A stretch of DNA of 64,000 nucleotides from Bacillus sp. DTU_2020_1000418_1_SI_GHA_SEK_038 (GTDB lineage Bacteria > Bacillota > Bacilli > Bacillales > Cytobacillaceae), in assembly GCF_032341175.1 (NCBI RefSeq), contig NZ_CP135435.1, positions 2,232,001 through 2,296,000 of the forward strand. The letters run 5' to 3'. Position 1 is the stretch's first letter; the number at the start of each line of letters is the position of its first letter. Of the stretch, positions 53,852 through 64,000 are shown in pieces. The notes under the pieces were generated by a model, which was given only the letters and a program-made list of their open reading frames with translations, ran no database searches and was not told the origin of the DNA. The position numbers and the translations under genes were made by a program.

Positions 53852-55111
53852 TTACGCTTCAAAAAGAAGAGATTCAGGGTCTTCGATTAATTCCTTCACG
53901 CGTTTTAAGAAAGTAACGGCTTCTTTACCATCAACGATACGATGATCATATGATAAAGCAATATACATCATTGGACGGTTTTCCATTCTTTCAGCATCAA
54001 TTGCAACTGGACGAAGATTGATCGCATGCATTCCTAAAATACCGACCTGAGGCCCGTTTAAGATCGGAGTTGAAAGCAGTGAACCGAACGTACCGCCATT
54101 TGTAATTGTAAAGGTGCCGCCTTGAAGGTCTTGTAAACCAAGCTTATTATTTCTTGCTTTTGTCGCAAGATCCATAATGTCTTTTTCAATTTCTGCGAAA
54201 TTCTTGCGGTCTGCATCACGGACAACAGGGACGACTAAACCTTCTTCTGTAGACACAGCTACTCCGATGTCATAAAACTTTTTCAAGACAATTTCATCGC
54301 CTTGTATTTCAGCATTTAAGAATGGGTTCTTCTTAAGTGCGGCAACGACAGCTTTTGTAAAAAAGGACATAAAGCCAAGTTTTACATCATTTTCTTCAAA
54401 GAATTTGTCCTTGCGTTTTTTTCGAAGGTTCATCACATTTGTCATATCTACTTCATTAAAGGTTGTCAGCATAGCCGCTGTTTGCTGAACTTCAACAAGT
54501 CGATTCGCAATCGTTTGGCGGCGGCGAGTCATTCGGATACGCTCAACTCTTTTTTCTCCATCTTGCTTTATTGGTGCAGGTGCAGCAGCTTTTGGTGCTG
54601 ATGCTGGAGCACTGCTTGCCTGCGCTTGAGGATTGAAGGATGAAACATCTTGAGCTCGAACTCTTCCTAATGGATCAACTGTAGGAACCTGAGTTAAATC
54701 AATGCCTTTTTCACGAGCCATTTTTCTGGCGGCTGGTGAAGCGATTGGACGCTGCTGGTTTTCGTTAGAAGGAGTTTGTTCAGGAGCACTTGGCTCTGCA
54801 GGTTTCACTGCAGGTTCAGGTGCTTGTTCTTCTTGAACTGGTGCAGCAGCCTGTGCTGGCTCTGTCCCTGCTTGACCGCTTTCGTCAATAATAGCAATTA
54901 CTTCACCTACATTTACATTATCGCCTTCCTGAGCTTTCAATTCTTTTAAAACTCCAGTAAAGTCAGAAATGATTTCAACATTTACTTTATCAGTTTCTAA
55001 CTCGACAACGAAATCCCCTTTATTAACGAAATCGCCTGGCTGTTTTAACCACTGCGCAATGGTTCCCTCTGTAATTGATTCAGCTAGTTCTGGTACTCTA
55101 ATTTCGGCCAC
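53852..55111 (-). CDS. odhB: 2-oxoglutarate dehydrogenase E2 (dihydrolipoyl succinyltransferase)
   Basis: The core acyltransferase of the 2-oxoglutarate dehydrogenase complex in the citric acid cycle. 419 residues: lipoyl domain (1-80, lipoylated Lys in ETDKVNVE near residue 43), an Ala/Pro/Glu linker, a peripheral-subunit-binding domain ([15 protein letters not shown] near 125-160), a second Ala/Pro linker and the catalytic domain (His and Asp in [13 protein letters not shown] near residue 390). It lies two bases after odhA and is translated with it. Confidence 0.96.
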   Translation of the reverse strand: MAEIRVPELAESITEGTIAQWLKQPGDFVNKGDFVVELETDKVNVEIISDFTGVLKELKAQEGDNVNVGEVIAIIDESGQAGTEPAQAAAPVQEEQAPEPAVKPAEPSAPEQTPSNENQQRPIASPAARKMAREKGIDLTQVPTVDPLGRVRAQDVSSFNPQAQASSAPASAPKAAAPAPIKQDGEKRVERIRMTRRRQTIANRLVEVQQTAAMLTTFNEVDMTNVMNLRKKRKDKFFEENDVKLGFMSFFTKAVVAALKKNPFLNAEIQGDEIVLKKFYDIGVAVSTEEGLVVPVVRDADRKNFAEIEKDIMDLATKARNNKLGLQDLQGGTFTITNGGTFGSLLSTPILNGPQVGILGMHAINLRPVAIDAERMENRPMMYIALSYDHRIVDGKEAVTFLKRVKELIEDPESLLFEA

Positions 55112-55112
55112 C

Positions 55113-57956
55113 TTAATTTCCTCCTTCTTGCTTTTGCGTTAATGCCTCTTCAATGATGCGTGCCTGTTCATGCTTATGAATAATCGGATCTCCTTCGGAT
55201 GGGCTTGAACGGCGGCGTCTGCCGACATATGATACATCTTCCCCTTGATCAGCAAGCTTTTTCAATCGAGGCTCAACAAAAGTCCATGCACCCATATTTT
55301 TAGGCTCCTCTTGAACCCAGAGTATTTCTTTAAGGTTTGGATAACGGTTCATAATTTTCTTAATCGCATCCATTGGGAACGGATAAATCTCTTCTACACG
55401 TACAATATGGAACCAGTCTTGATCCTCAATTCTTTTAAGATTTTCAGCCAAATCGATGGCCATTTTTCCTGAGGCTAAAACTAAGCGAGTCACACTTTCC
55501 GTTTCTTTTCCAAGACCAGGCTGTTCAAGAACAGGTCTGAATTCACCCTCACTTAAATCTTTAGCACTTGATGCGACAAGCTGATGACGGAGAAGACTTT
55601 TTGGCGACATAATCACAAGCGGACGAACCTCTTCACGATTTAAAATAGCTGCCTGTCTCCGTAAAATATGAAAATATTGCGCTGATGATGATAAATTTGC
55701 TACAGTCCAGTTATTTTCAGCGGCTAAAGTTAAAAACCTTTCTAAACGGGCACTAGAATGCTCTGGTCCTTGGCCCTCATAGCCATGAGGAAGTAACATA
55801 ACCAGACCAGATTTCTGTCCCCATTTAGCCCGGCCCGCTGCAATAAATTGGTCAAACATAACTTGAGCAGAGTTGGCGAAATCTCCAAATTGCGCTTCCC
55901 ATAATACTAGTGTTTCTGGGGCAAACACGTTATACCCATATTCAAAGCCTAATACTGCCATTTCGGATAATGGGCTATTATGAACTGCAAAGGATGCTTT
56001 AGCCGTTGACATTAAATGAAGCGGAGAATATGATTTACCGGTTTCGTTATCATGTAAAACGATATTGCGGTGTGCAAACGTCCCCCGCTCAGAATCCTGA
56101 CCTGTAAGACGGATTGGAGTACCATCATTAACAATTGATGCAAATGCTAATGTTTCCGCATGCCCCCAATCAATTTTTGCTTCACCTTCTAGTGCATCCA
56201 ATCTTCTCTTTAATATCTTATCGAGTTTATTAAATACAAAAAAGTTTTCTGGGAAACCTAAAAGCTCCTGATTCATTTGCTTTAATGTTTCGATAGGTAC
56301 AGCCGTATTAACATTTGGCAAGCCCTTTTCAACAGTTTCAGGTGGGTCCATATCCACAATGTCAATTTTTTTATTTGGAACCTTTTCATAGGCGGATTTT
56401 AATTTATCGATGATGGCTTCTTCCATTTTCGAAGCTTCATCCTTCGTAATGGCTGCTTGGCTAATTAGCTTATCTGCATATAAATTCTTAACCGTTACTT
56501 CCTGATGGATGATTTTATACATTAATGGATTCGTTGTCATTGGTTCGTCCATTTCATTATGGCCAAATCGACGATAGCCAATTAAATCGATTAAGAAGTC
56601 TTTTTGGAATTTCTCTCTGTATTCACATGCTAATCTTGCTGCAGCTACACATGCTTCTGGGTCATTAGCGTTCACATGAAGAATAGGAATCTCATAGCCC
56701 TTTGCTAGATCACTTGAATATCTTGTAGAACGCGAGTCATAGGATTCTGTCGTAAATCCAATCGTATTATTCGCAATGATATGTATGGATCCCCCAGTGT
56801 CATAACCTTTTAGCTGGCCAAGGTTTAATGTTTCTGCGACAACTCCCTGACCTGGGAAGGCTGCATCCCCATGTATTATAATAGAGAGAGCTGATCTGAA
56901 ATCTACTTCAGGATATCCTTTGCTCGTTCGATCATCCTGTGCTGCCCGTGTATATCCTTCAACAACAGCACCGACAAATTCTAAATGGCTCGGATTATTT
57001 GCAAGAGTTAACCTCGCGATAGTTGTATTTTCATCTTTTATTTGCTTGTCCAATCCAAGGTGATACTTTACATCCCCTGTCCAGCCATAGCTTATGCCAA
57101 TGGAGCCTTCAGATGGAACAAGCTCTTTATTAGGAGCGTGCTGGAATTCTGCGAATATCATTTCATACGGCTTTCCCAGAACATGTGCAAGCACATTAAG
57201 GCGTCCACGGTGTGCCATCCCAATATTTATTGTTTTAGTACCATTTGAGACTGATTCGGAAACAATTTCATCCAATAAAGGAACCATCGAATCAAGTCCT
57301 TCAATGGAAAATCGTTTTTGACCTACAAATGTTCGGTGAAGGTACTTTTCAAATTCCTCTACTTCTGTAAGTCTTCTTAGGATTTTCGTCTTTTCTTCTG
57401 CTTTTAAGTTTAGATTTAATTCATTTGATTCTACTTTTTTCCTGAGCCATTCCTTCTCATTCTCATCATCTACATGATGAAATTCGAAAGCGATGGTGCC
57501 CATATACACACTTTTCAAATATTCAATCGCATCATGTCCGTTTCTTAGTGGAACCTTTGCTTCTGTACAAATAAGATTAGCTGGGATTGCCTTTAGGTCT
57601 TCTTCAGTTAAACCATATCGAGAAAGTTCAAAGAGCTTTCTTTCTGGTTCATGATTTTTTAATGGATAAATATCAGCTGCACGATGCCCGTAAAATCTAA
57701 TATTATCCGCAAGACGAATAGCAGCTAAAGTTTTCTCTAATACATTAGAGTTTGTAAATGTTACATTTGCTTCTGACTTAGGGAAATCTTTAATTTCAGT
57801 AACAGGTGATCCCGTCTCATCAAAATAGGCTCTCATTTCTGGATCAATGGAGTTAGGATCTTGCAAATAGTTTTCGTATAACTCAATGACATAGCCAAGG
57901 TTTGGACCATAAAATCCTTGATTAAAAGGTCTCTCACCATTCAATGGCTTTTTCAT
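55113..57956 (-). CDS. odhA: 2-oxoglutarate dehydrogenase E1 (thiamin-diphosphate dependent)
   Basis: The 947-residue decarboxylase subunit of the complex. The short N-terminal E2-binding segment ([24 protein letters not shown]) is present; the TPP site shows [17 protein letters not shown] and [11 protein letters not shown]...NNxIGFTT; the C-terminal transketolase-like part has GTFAHRN and [21 protein letters not shown]. Length agrees with B. subtilis OdhA (944). GTGGAGG precedes the ATG by nine bases. It is first in odhAB, behind a sigma-A promoter at 58.1 kb. Confidence 0.97.
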   Translation of the reverse strand: MKKPLNGERPFNQGFYGPNLGYVIELYENYLQDPNSIDPEMRAYFDETGSPVTEIKDFPKSEANVTFTNSNVLEKTLAAIRLADNIRFYGHRAADIYPLKNHEPERKLFELSRYGLTEEDLKAIPANLICTEAKVPLRNGHDAIEYLKSVYMGTIAFEFHHVDDENEKEWLRKKVESNELNLNLKAEEKTKILRRLTEVEEFEKYLHRTFVGQKRFSIEGLDSMVPLLDEIVSESVSNGTKTINIGMAHRGRLNVLAHVLGKPYEMIFAEFQHAPNKELVPSEGSIGISYGWTGDVKYHLGLDKQIKDENTTIARLTLANNPSHLEFVGAVVEGYTRAAQDDRTSKGYPEVDFRSALSIIIHGDAAFPGQGVVAETLNLGQLKGYDTGGSIHIIANNTIGFTTESYDSRSTRYSSDLAKGYEIPILHVNANDPEACVAAARLACEYREKFQKDFLIDLIGYRRFGHNEMDEPMTTNPLMYKIIHQEVTVKNLYADKLISQAAITKDEASKMEEAIIDKLKSAYEKVPNKKIDIVDMDPPETVEKGLPNVNTAVPIETLKQMNQELLGFPENFFVFNKLDKILKRRLDALEGEAKIDWGHAETLAFASIVNDGTPIRLTGQDSERGTFAHRNIVLHDNETGKSYSPLHLMSTAKASFAVHNSPLSEMAVLGFEYGYNVFAPETLVLWEAQFGDFANSAQVMFDQFIAAGRAKWGQKSGLVMLLPHGYEGQGPEHSSARLERFLTLAAENNWTVANLSSSAQYFHILRRQAAILNREEVRPLVIMSPKSLLRHQLVASSAKDLSEGEFRPVLEQPGLGKETESVTRLVLASGKMAIDLAENLKRIEDQDWFHIVRVEEIYPFPMDAIKKIMNRYPNLKEILWVQEEPKNMGAWTFVEPRLKKLADQGEDVSYVGRRRRSSPSEGDPIIHKHEQARIIEEALTQKQEGGN

Positions 57957-58108
57957 GTAAAAAAACCTCCACCACTATATTTGAAAAGTTCTATGTCCAT
58001 TATTCTTTCCCTAAAAAACGATTAAATGAGTAAATTGGTAATTGGCAATACTTAATTGAGAATTACAAGAATAATAATATTTTTAGGGTACAAATAATTT
58101 CCAAAGCC

Positions 58109-58137
58109 ATTTTAACACGTAAAAGTTTGTTATTCAA
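58109..58137 (-). promoter_or_regulatory. Sigma-A promoter of odhAB
   Basis: On the minus strand TTGAAT, 17 bases, TAAAAT, with a ~150-base leader before odhA. Five of six positions match in each element. Confidence 0.55.
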
Positions 58138-58306
58138 AGGTTTTAAACATGGATATAGTAGAAAATATTTGTTTTAAAAAAACCTATTTTAGTAAAGTAA
58201 TCCATAAACGATTCTTTAGCTTGATATAATAATAAAGACAACGCTTACACAAATGCTAACTATGTGTCATCTCAATATGGATAAACAAATTATTATTTAA
58301 AGAGGA

Positions 58307-58336
58307 TTGACTTTTCTGAATGTTAACGTGTAATAT
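58307..58336 (+). promoter_or_regulatory. Sigma-A promoter of the met operon
   Basis: TTGACT, 18 bases, TAATAT, ending ~20 bases upstream of the riboswitch P1 helix. Confidence 0.65.
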
Positions 58337-58356
58337 TAATAGAAAATTGAAAATGA

Positions 58357-58480
58357 TTTCTTATCAAGAGAGGTCGAGGGTAAGGCCCGAAGACGCCTCA
58401 GCAACCATCAATCGCTAAAAATAGATTGAAAAGGTGCTAATTCCTGCAAGTTTTTATTAAAACTTGAAAGATAAGAAGAG
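58357..58480 (+). ncRNA. SAM-I (S-box) riboswitch
   Basis: The 5' leader of the met operon. P1 is TTCTTATC (58358-58365) with GATAAGAA (58470-58477). The conserved core is present in order: AGAGAGGTCGAGGG, GGCCCGAAGACGCC, TCAGCAACC, then AAGGTGCTAATTCC and GAAAGATAAG. When S-adenosylmethionine is bound, P1 forms and the following terminator folds. With SAM low, the 3' P1 strand TAAGAAG can pair with CTTCTTCTTA in the terminator, forming the antiterminator. Confidence 0.96.
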
Positions 58481-58497
58481 TGACTATGTAAACAATG

Positions 58498-58524
58498 AAA
58501 AGTCTTCTTCTTAAGAAGGCTTTT
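58498..58524 (+). terminator. SAM-controlled attenuator of the met operon
   Basis: Stem AAAAGTCTTCTT/AAGAAGGCTTTT (one G-T pair), three-base loop and a long T run, 18 bases after the riboswitch. Confidence 0.92.
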
Positions 58525-58555
58525 TATTTTTTTTCAATAAAAAGGAGTGCTGACA

Positions 58556-59668
58556 ATGTATAAGACAGATACGATTCTTGCGCAAATTGGAAACCGAAGT
58601 GAAACAGTTACTGGGACTGTTAACCCGCCCATTTATCTCTCAACGGCCTATCGGCATGACGGAATTGGCCAGTCTACTGGATTTGATTATATTCGAACAG
58701 GAAATCCAACACGAACAATATTGGAAAAGGCAATTGCTGAGCTTGAGGAAGGAGATCAAGGCTATGCATGCAGTTCAGGTATGGGTGCAATCCTTACCGT
58801 CCTCTCCCTGTTCCAATCAGGCGATGAATTAATCGTTTCAAAGGATCTATATGGCGGTACATATCGTTTATTCGAGCAAGGTTATAAGAAATGGGGCTTG
58901 AATTGTAAATATACTAAGGACTTTTCAGCTGAAAGTCTGGAAAAGGAAATCACAGCAAATACAAAGGCTATTTTCATTGAAACCCCTACAAATCCATTAA
59001 TGGAGGAAACTGATATTAGAGTAGTGGCTGAGTTTGCGAAAAAGCATCAGCTTTTACTGCTTGTTGATAACACATTTTATACCCCTGTTTTACAGCAGCC
59101 AATAAAGCTTGGTGCTGATATCGTCATCCACAGTGCCACGAAGTATTTAGGCGGACATAATGATGTGTTAGCCGGATTAATTGTTGCGAAAGGAAAAGAG
59201 TTATGTGAATTATTAGCCATGCACCACAATGCAGCAGGTGCGGTACTAAGCCCATTTGATTCATGGCTTCTCATACGCGGAATGAAAACACTTGCGCTGC
59301 GGATGGAGCGTCACGAAAAGAATGCTCAGGAAATTGTCCGTTATTTATCTGAACATGATGTTGTAACCGATGTGCTCTATCCTGGCCGAGGAGGGATGGT
59401 TTCATTTCGAATTAAGGACGAATCTTATGTAAATCCGTTTTTACAAAGTCTTTCCTTAATATCCTTTGCGGAAAGCCTTGGGGGTGCGGAAAGCTTTATC
59501 ACCTACCCTGCAACCCAAACTCATGCAGATATCCCTGAACAAATTCGAATTGAAACCGGAGTCTGTAACCGTTTATTGCGTTTTTCCGTAGGCATCGAAA
59601 ATGCTGAAGATATTATCCAGGATTTAGAATTGGCATTCGCTAAAGTTATGGAGGGTGTTGCACTATGA
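58556..59668 (+). CDS. metI: Cystathionine gamma-synthase / O-acetylhomoserine thiolyase
   Basis: A ~370-residue PLP enzyme of the transsulfuration family. It joins cysteine (or sulfide) to an activated homoserine. PLP Lys is in HSATKYLGGHNDVLAGL near residue 195; YxRTGNPTR (phosphate-binding) and SSGMGAI are present. The ATG is chosen because AAAGGAG lies 8 bases before it; a GTG three codons earlier is inside that spacer. It is the first gene of the SAM-controlled operon; its last 4 bases overlap metC. Confidence 0.95.
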   Translation: MYKTDTILAQIGNRSETVTGTVNPPIYLSTAYRHDGIGQSTGFDYIRTGNPTRTILEKAIAELEEGDQGYACSSGMGAILTVLSLFQSGDELIVSKDLYGGTYRLFEQGYKKWGLNCKYTKDFSAESLEKEITANTKAIFIETPTNPLMEETDIRVVAEFAKKHQLLLLVDNTFYTPVLQQPIKLGADIVIHSATKYLGGHNDVLAGLIVAKGKELCELLAMHHNAAGAVLSPFDSWLLIRGMKTLALRMERHEKNAQEIVRYLSEHDVVTDVLYPGRGGMVSFRIKDESYVNPFLQSLSLISFAESLGGAESFITYPATQTHADIPEQIRIETGVCNRLLRFSVGIENAEDIIQDLELAFAKVMEGVAL

Positions 59669-60849
59669 GTAACGAGGTTAGCTATCATTTTGAAACAAAG
59701 CTTTTGCATAATAATCATAAATATGATCCAGTAACTGGTGCGGTGAGTGTACCTATTAACCATGCCTCTACCTTTCACCAATCTGACTTTGATACATTTG
59801 GAAAATATGATTATGGAAGAAGTCTGAATCCAACTCGTGAAGCACTTGAAACAGTTATTGCGGATCTTGAGGAAGGAACGCATGGCTTTGCGTTTTCTTC
59901 CGGAATGGCTGCAATCTCAACTGCATTTTTACTCCTCTCACAAGATGATCACGTTTTAATAACGGAGGATGTTTATGGTGGTACCTATCGTTTCGTTACA
60001 CAAGTACTTACCCGATTAGGCATTGAACATACATTTGTTGATATGACTGACTTAGGTGCAGTTCAAAAAGCTATTCAGCCTAATACGAAGGTGTTTTACG
60101 TGGAAACTCCTTCCAACCCACTATTAAAGGTGACTGATATAAAAGCGATAACTACACTCGCAAAAAAGCACGGAGCTTTAACATTTGTTGATAATACATT
60201 TTTAACGCCTGCCCTACAAAAGCCGCTCTCTTTAGGAGCAGATGTTGTTTTACATAGTGCCACGAAATTTTTATCGGGACATAGTGATGTTGTTGCTGGC
60301 CTTGCAGTTGTGAAGGACGCTGAACTGGCTAAAAAACTAGGATTCTTGCAAAATTCATTTGGTGCTATTCTAGGCGTTCAAGATGCTTGGCTTGTTTTAA
60401 GGGGAATTAAAACTTTACATGTCAGACTAGAACACTCTATGAATTCAGCGCGAAAAATTGCTTCATTTTTAAGGGATCATCCAGCAATTAAAAAAGTATT
60501 TTACCCTGGTTTTGAAGAGCATCCGCAATATCAAATTCAATTGGAGCAAGCAAATGGTCCAGGAGCTGTTCTGTCATTTGAACTTGAGGATGAGTCGGCA
60601 GTTAGGGAGTTTATTTCAAAGGTAAAAATCCCTGTTTTTGCAGTCAGCCTCGGAGCTGTTGAGTCCATCCTCTCCTACCCTGCAAAAATGTCCCATGCTG
60701 CGATGCCAGAAGCTGAACGTGAGCAAAGAGGGATTAAAAGCGGATTGCTAAGGCTTTCAGTAGGATTAGAAAATCCCGATGATATCATTAATGACATCAC
60801 TTCAGCTTTAGCTGATTCTGTTAAGGTTTTAGAACAGGAGTACCGTTAA
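59665..60849 (+). CDS. metC: Cystathionine beta-lyase
   Basis: A 394-residue PLP enzyme that splits cystathionine into homocysteine, pyruvate and ammonia. PLP Lys is in [19 protein letters not shown] (about residue 196); [13 protein letters not shown] and FSSGMAAIS are the cofactor-phosphate and re-face segments. It overlaps the end of metI by 4 bases (ATGA), so it is coupled to it, and is 11 bases before the yitJ start. Confidence 0.95.
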   Translation: MSNEVSYHFETKLLHNNHKYDPVTGAVSVPINHASTFHQSDFDTFGKYDYGRSLNPTREALETVIADLEEGTHGFAFSSGMAAISTAFLLLSQDDHVLITEDVYGGTYRFVTQVLTRLGIEHTFVDMTDLGAVQKAIQPNTKVFYVETPSNPLLKVTDIKAITTLAKKHGALTFVDNTFLTPALQKPLSLGADVVLHSATKFLSGHSDVVAGLAVVKDAELAKKLGFLQNSFGAILGVQDAWLVLRGIKTLHVRLEHSMNSARKIASFLRDHPAIKKVFYPGFEEHPQYQIQLEQANGPGAVLSFELEDESAVREFISKVKIPVFAVSLGAVESILSYPAKMSHAAMPEAEREQRGIKSGLLRLSVGLENPDDIINDITSALADSVKVLEQEYR

Positions 60850-60860
60850 GGAGGATGACA

Positions 60861-62726
60861 ATGAGTTTCCTAGATAGATTGAAAAATGAAATATTAATAG
60901 CAGATGGCGCGATGGGAACTCTTCTTTATTCGTATGGGACGGATAGCTGCTTTGAGAATTTAAATCTCACCCATACGGAACAGATCCAGCAGATTCATGA
61001 GGCGTATATCCATGCTGGAGCAGATCTGATTCAGACAAATTCATATGCTGCCAATTATTTAAAGCTCCAAAGGTATGGGCTTGAAGATAGTGTAAAGGAA
61101 ATTAACACCGCTGCAGTCAGAAATGCAAGGAAAGCAGCAAAAAAGGATACATTTGTCGCTGGAACAATTGGCGGTATTAGAGGTATTAAACCAAATATGG
61201 TCGCTCTGGAGGAAATAAAAAGAAGCTTTAGAGAACAGCTCTATTGCCTCCTGCTTGAAGGTGTAGATAGTATATTACTAGAAACGTATTATGACCTCGA
61301 AGAGCTTGAAAATGTGCTGACCATTGCTCGTAAAGAAACAGATTTACCGATCATTGCTCAAGTTTCGCTTCATGAAGCTGGTATTTTGCAAGACCAAACT
61401 CCAGTTTCCGAGGCCCTAACGAGATTAGAAAATTTAGGTGCTGATGTTGTCGGGTTAAATTGCCGGCTCGGCCCCTATCATATGCTTCTGACATTGGAAA
61501 ATGTACCTCTGCCAAAGCAAGCATTTTTATCCTCCTATCCTAATGCAAGTATTCCGGCCTATACGGATGGGAAATTTCATTATGAAGGGGATTCAGAATA
61601 TTTTAAACAATCGGCAAGAGATTTTCGAAATCAAGGTATTCGCCTATTAGGCGGCTGCTGCGGAACGACTCCTGATCATATTCGGGCATTCTCTGCTGAG
61701 CTTAAAGGGATGCCGCCGATTGTAGAAAAAACGATCAAAAAACGCAGTGAAATAAAAATTACTAATCCTTCAGCTGCGATTCGAGAAAACCCTCCCTTAC
61801 ATGACATAGTTAAGGAGAGATCTTCTATTATTGTGGAGCTTGACCCGCCAAAGAAATTAAATACAGATAAATTTTTCGAGGGAGCAAAAGCTTTAAAGGA
61901 TGTCGGCATTGATGCGATTACGTTAGCGGATAATTCTCTTGCTTCTCCGAGAGTATGTAATTCTTCTCTCGGCTATCTTGTTAAAAAGGAAATTGGAGTA
62001 AGACCATTGGTGCATATTACATGCAGAGATCGCAATATCATTGGTCTGCAGTCCCATTTAATGGGACTGCATACACTCGGTTTACATGATGTATTAGCTG
62101 TAACAGGAGATCCAGCAAGAGTTGGAGACTTTCCTGGTGCGTCCTCCGTTTATGATTTATCATCATTTGAATTAATCCAGATGATTAAGCAGTTGAATGA
62201 AGGTCTTTCCATTTTAGGAAAAGATTTAGGTGAGAAAGCTGCCTTTTCAATTGGCGGAGCCTTTAACCCTAATGTCAGATCAGTCGATAAGGCGGTTCAG
62301 CGGCTAGAGAAGAAAATTGAATATGGGGCAGATTATTTTATTAGCCAGCCCGTATTCTCTGAGGAAAAATTAATCGAGGTCCATCAAGCCGTTAAGCATT
62401 TAAATAATCCGATTTATATTGGACTGATGCCATTAATCAGCTATAAAAATGCGGAATTCCTGCATAATGAAGTTCCAGGGATCAAAATATCCGACTCCAT
62501 AAGGAAAATTATGGCTGACTGTAAGGATGATCCAGTCCATGCAGCACGAGAAGGCATTGCCATAACTAAGTCTCTAATTGATGCTGCCGCAGAATTATTT
62601 AACGGTATCTATTTAATTACCCCGTTTATGCGCTATGAATTAACGGTTGAATTATCAGCATATGCCCAAAAAGCAAGTTCCAAAATTGCAAGGAGGAAAC
62701 AACATGCAGAAGTCATTATTAATTGA
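60861..62726 (+). CDS. yitJ: Bifunctional homocysteine S-methyltransferase / methylenetetrahydrofolate reductase
   Basis: A ~621-residue fusion. Residues ~1-290 are a homocysteine methyltransferase domain with the zinc Cys pair in [11 protein letters not shown] and an upstream third Cys in VGLNCRLGP. Residues ~320-615 are a methylenetetrahydrofolate reductase domain ([34 protein letters not shown]) that makes 5-methyl-THF with FAD. It supplies the methyl donor for MetH next door. The ATG has AAGGAGG six bases upstream; another ATG two codons earlier directly touches that site. Confidence 0.93.
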   Translation: MSFLDRLKNEILIADGAMGTLLYSYGTDSCFENLNLTHTEQIQQIHEAYIHAGADLIQTNSYAANYLKLQRYGLEDSVKEINTAAVRNARKAAKKDTFVAGTIGGIRGIKPNMVALEEIKRSFREQLYCLLLEGVDSILLETYYDLEELENVLTIARKETDLPIIAQVSLHEAGILQDQTPVSEALTRLENLGADVVGLNCRLGPYHMLLTLENVPLPKQAFLSSYPNASIPAYTDGKFHYEGDSEYFKQSARDFRNQGIRLLGGCCGTTPDHIRAFSAELKGMPPIVEKTIKKRSEIKITNPSAAIRENPPLHDIVKERSSIIVELDPPKKLNTDKFFEGAKALKDVGIDAITLADNSLASPRVCNSSLGYLVKKEIGVRPLVHITCRDRNIIGLQSHLMGLHTLGLHDVLAVTGDPARVGDFPGASSVYDLSSFELIQMIKQLNEGLSILGKDLGEKAAFSIGGAFNPNVRSVDKAVQRLEKKIEYGADYFISQPVFSEEKLIEVHQAVKHLNNPIYIGLMPLISYKNAEFLHNEVPGIKISDSIRKIMADCKDDPVHAAREGIAITKSLIDAAAELFNGIYLITPFMRYELTVELSAYAQKASSKIARRKQHAEVIIN

Positions 62727-64000
62727 ACAGCTTAAGAAAAAAATACTCATTATGGATGGCGCAATGGGAACGATGCTTCAAAACGCCAATTTAACTGCTG
62801 AAGATTTCGGCGGTGAGGAATTTGATGGCTGTAATGAAAATTTAAATATTACCTCCCCTGCAGTGATTGAAAAAATCCATATTGAATATTTACAAGCAGG
62901 AGCAGATATAATTGAAACGAACACGTTCGGTGCAACAAGTATTGTACTTGATGAATATGATATAGGTCATAAAGCCTATGAGATTAATAAAAAAGCCGCA
63001 CTCATTGCCCGAAAAGCAGCCGATGAGCTTTCAACCTCTGAATGGCCGCGCTTTGTTGCAGGTGCTATGGGCCCTACAACAAAGACACTAAGTGTCACTG
63101 GCGGAACAACCTTTGAAGCACTGAAGCAATCGTATGAAGAACAAGCAATTGGGTTAATTGACGGGCAAGTGGACCTTCTCCTCCTTGAAACAAGTCAGGA
63201 TATGCTGAATGTAAAAGCGGGTTTTATTGGAATTCAGCATGCATTCGAAAAAACAGGCAAGAAGTTGCCCCTTATTGTTTCAGGAACGATTGAACCAATG
63301 GGGACTACACTAGCAGGTCAGTCGATTGAAGCTTTTTATATTTCTTTGGAACATATGAAGCCATTGGCTGTTGGACTTAACTGTGCAACCGGCCCAGAGT
63401 TCATGCAGGATCATATCCGTTCCCTTTCAGGTCTCGCCTCATCCGCTGTAAGCTGTTACCCAAATGCCGGGCTGCCTGATGAAGAAGGACAATACCATGA
63501 AACACCAGAATCACTTGCCCTTAAATTAGGCGGGTTCGCATCACAAGGCTGGCTGAATATTGTGGGGGGCTGCTGCGGAACAACCCCTCCTCATATTAAA
63601 GCGATTGCAGAGGAAATGGCGAAATATCAGCCTCGAAGCTATGAAAAAAGCACAACCCATAAAGTATCCGGAATCGAACCTTTTATCTATGATGATCCTA
63701 CCCTCCGCCCTATCATGGTTGGAGAAAGAACAAATGTCATTGGATCACGAAAGTTTAAGAGATTAATTAAGGAAGGAAAATTTGAAGAGGCTTCTGAAGT
63801 TGCGAGGGCACAAATTAAAGGCGGAGCCCATGTTATTGACGTTTGTCTTGCAGACCCAGACCGAGAAGAAATTGAAGATATGGAAAACTTCATGAAGGAG
63901 CTTGTGAAGAAAGTTAAAGCCCCTCTCGTTATTGATTCAACAGATGACTTGGTCATTGAAAAGGCACTGACTTATTCACAAGGGAAAGCGATTATTAATT
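62704..64000 (+). CDS. metH: Cobalamin-dependent methionine synthase, 5' part (cut by window end)
   Basis: The gene starts inside the end of yitJ (23-base overlap) with AGGAGG upstream of the ATG and is still open at the window end after 432 codons; a full MetH is ~1150 residues. Seen: the homocysteine domain ([30 protein letters not shown], zinc pair in [10 protein letters not shown]) and the start of the methyl-THF domain ([16 protein letters not shown]). The cobalamin and reactivation domains lie outside the window. It is the fourth gene of the SAM-controlled operon. Confidence 0.95.
   Translation, partial: MQKSLLIEQLKKKILIMDGAMGTMLQNANLTAEDFGGEEFDGCNENLNITSPAVIEKIHIEYLQAGADIIETNTFGATSIVLDEYDIGHKAYEINKKAALIARKAADELSTSEWPRFVAGAMGPTTKTLSVTGGTTFEALKQSYEEQAIGLIDGQVDLLLLETSQDMLNVKAGFIGIQHAFEKTGKKLPLIVSGTIEPMGTTLAGQSIEAFYISLEHMKPLAVGLNCATGPEFMQDHIRSLSGLASSAVSCYPNAGLPDEEGQYHETPESLALKLGGFASQGWLNIVGGCCGTTPPHIKAIAEEMAKYQPRSYEKSTTHKVSGIEPFIYDDPTLRPIMVGERTNVIGSRKFKRLIKEGKFEEASEVARAQIKGGAHVIDVCLADPDREEIEDMENFMKELVKKVKAPLVIDSTDDLVIEKALTYSQGKAIIN

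Noticed and set aside
59521-59883. 120-codon minus-strand open frame across the metI/metC junction
   Set aside because: Both genes beneath it are clear PLP enzymes with intact catalytic motifs; no minus-strand signals are present.

Overview
This window is chromosomal DNA from an endospore-forming, low-G+C Gram-positive bacterium of the Bacillaceae. The basis is the gene content: two Ger-type germinant receptor loci, CotF-type coat protein, YhcN/YlaJ lipoprotein, YaaH/SleL-type cortex hydrolase, Sda-like peptide, OdhAB and an S-box methionine operon, with AGGAGG-type ribosome binding sites and many TTG/GTG starts. I cannot name the species. No prophage, insertion sequence, tRNA, rRNA or CRISPR array is visible; it reads as ordinary core and near-core chromosome.

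Layout. 0-2 kb: a DEAD-box RNA helicase overlapping an unknown gene. 2.2-5.9 kb: a classical gerA-gerB-gerC operon (minus strand). 6-10.6 kb: a complete branched-chain amino acid ABC importer (livJHMGF), whose leader carries likely CcpA and CodY sites. 10.7-14.2 kb: a CotF-like coat protein and a large Suv3-type RNA helicase. 14.3-19 kb: a YceI protein behind a consensus sigma-A promoter and a MhqR-like operator, a D-Ala-D-Ala carboxypeptidase, a degenerate intergenic repeat cluster, two DNA-repair genes (alkyltransferase-like and Mug glycosylase) and intracellular subtilisin. 19.1-23.5 kb: a second germinant receptor locus with gerC divergent from gerA-gerD-gerB, including the small D subunit. 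23.5-34.5 kb: cyclophilin, class A PBP, spore hydrolase, phosphatase, two TerD paralogues, a coiled-coil protein, a membrane histidine kinase and several tiny genes. 34.5-44.8 kb: MFS carrier, aldehyde dehydrogenase, Sco protein, ABC-F ATPase, YuzL and YkuS small proteins, modAB without modC, a DacF-type PBP and a protein with a Cys/Gly/Ser-rich tail. 45-53.8 kb: cupredoxin, NAD salvage (nadE, pncB), a membrane flippase-like protein, a MifM-type arrest leader with YidC2, a pair of fluoride channel genes, YhcN lipoprotein, small unknowns, VOC protein and an Sda-like peptide. 53.8-58 kb: odhAB. 58.3-64 kb: SAM riboswitch, metI-metC-yitJ-metH (metH cut by the window end).

The most interesting regulatory object is at 49.04-49.36 kb. 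A 96-codon membrane leader ends in an arrest-like stretch (R66, W72-I73, acidic run, CxC), and its last codons form the 5' arm of a hairpin whose 3' arm contains the yidC2 Shine-Dalgarno. This is the architecture of the Bacillus subtilis MifM-YidC2 insertion sensor, with a clearly diverged arrest sequence. Other points worth following are the repeat cluster at 16.66-16.88 kb, the CcpA/CodY architecture of the liv leader, the inverted repeat at the terD promoter and the Cys-rich tail protein. All family names come from reading motifs and from memory; no database search was possible.
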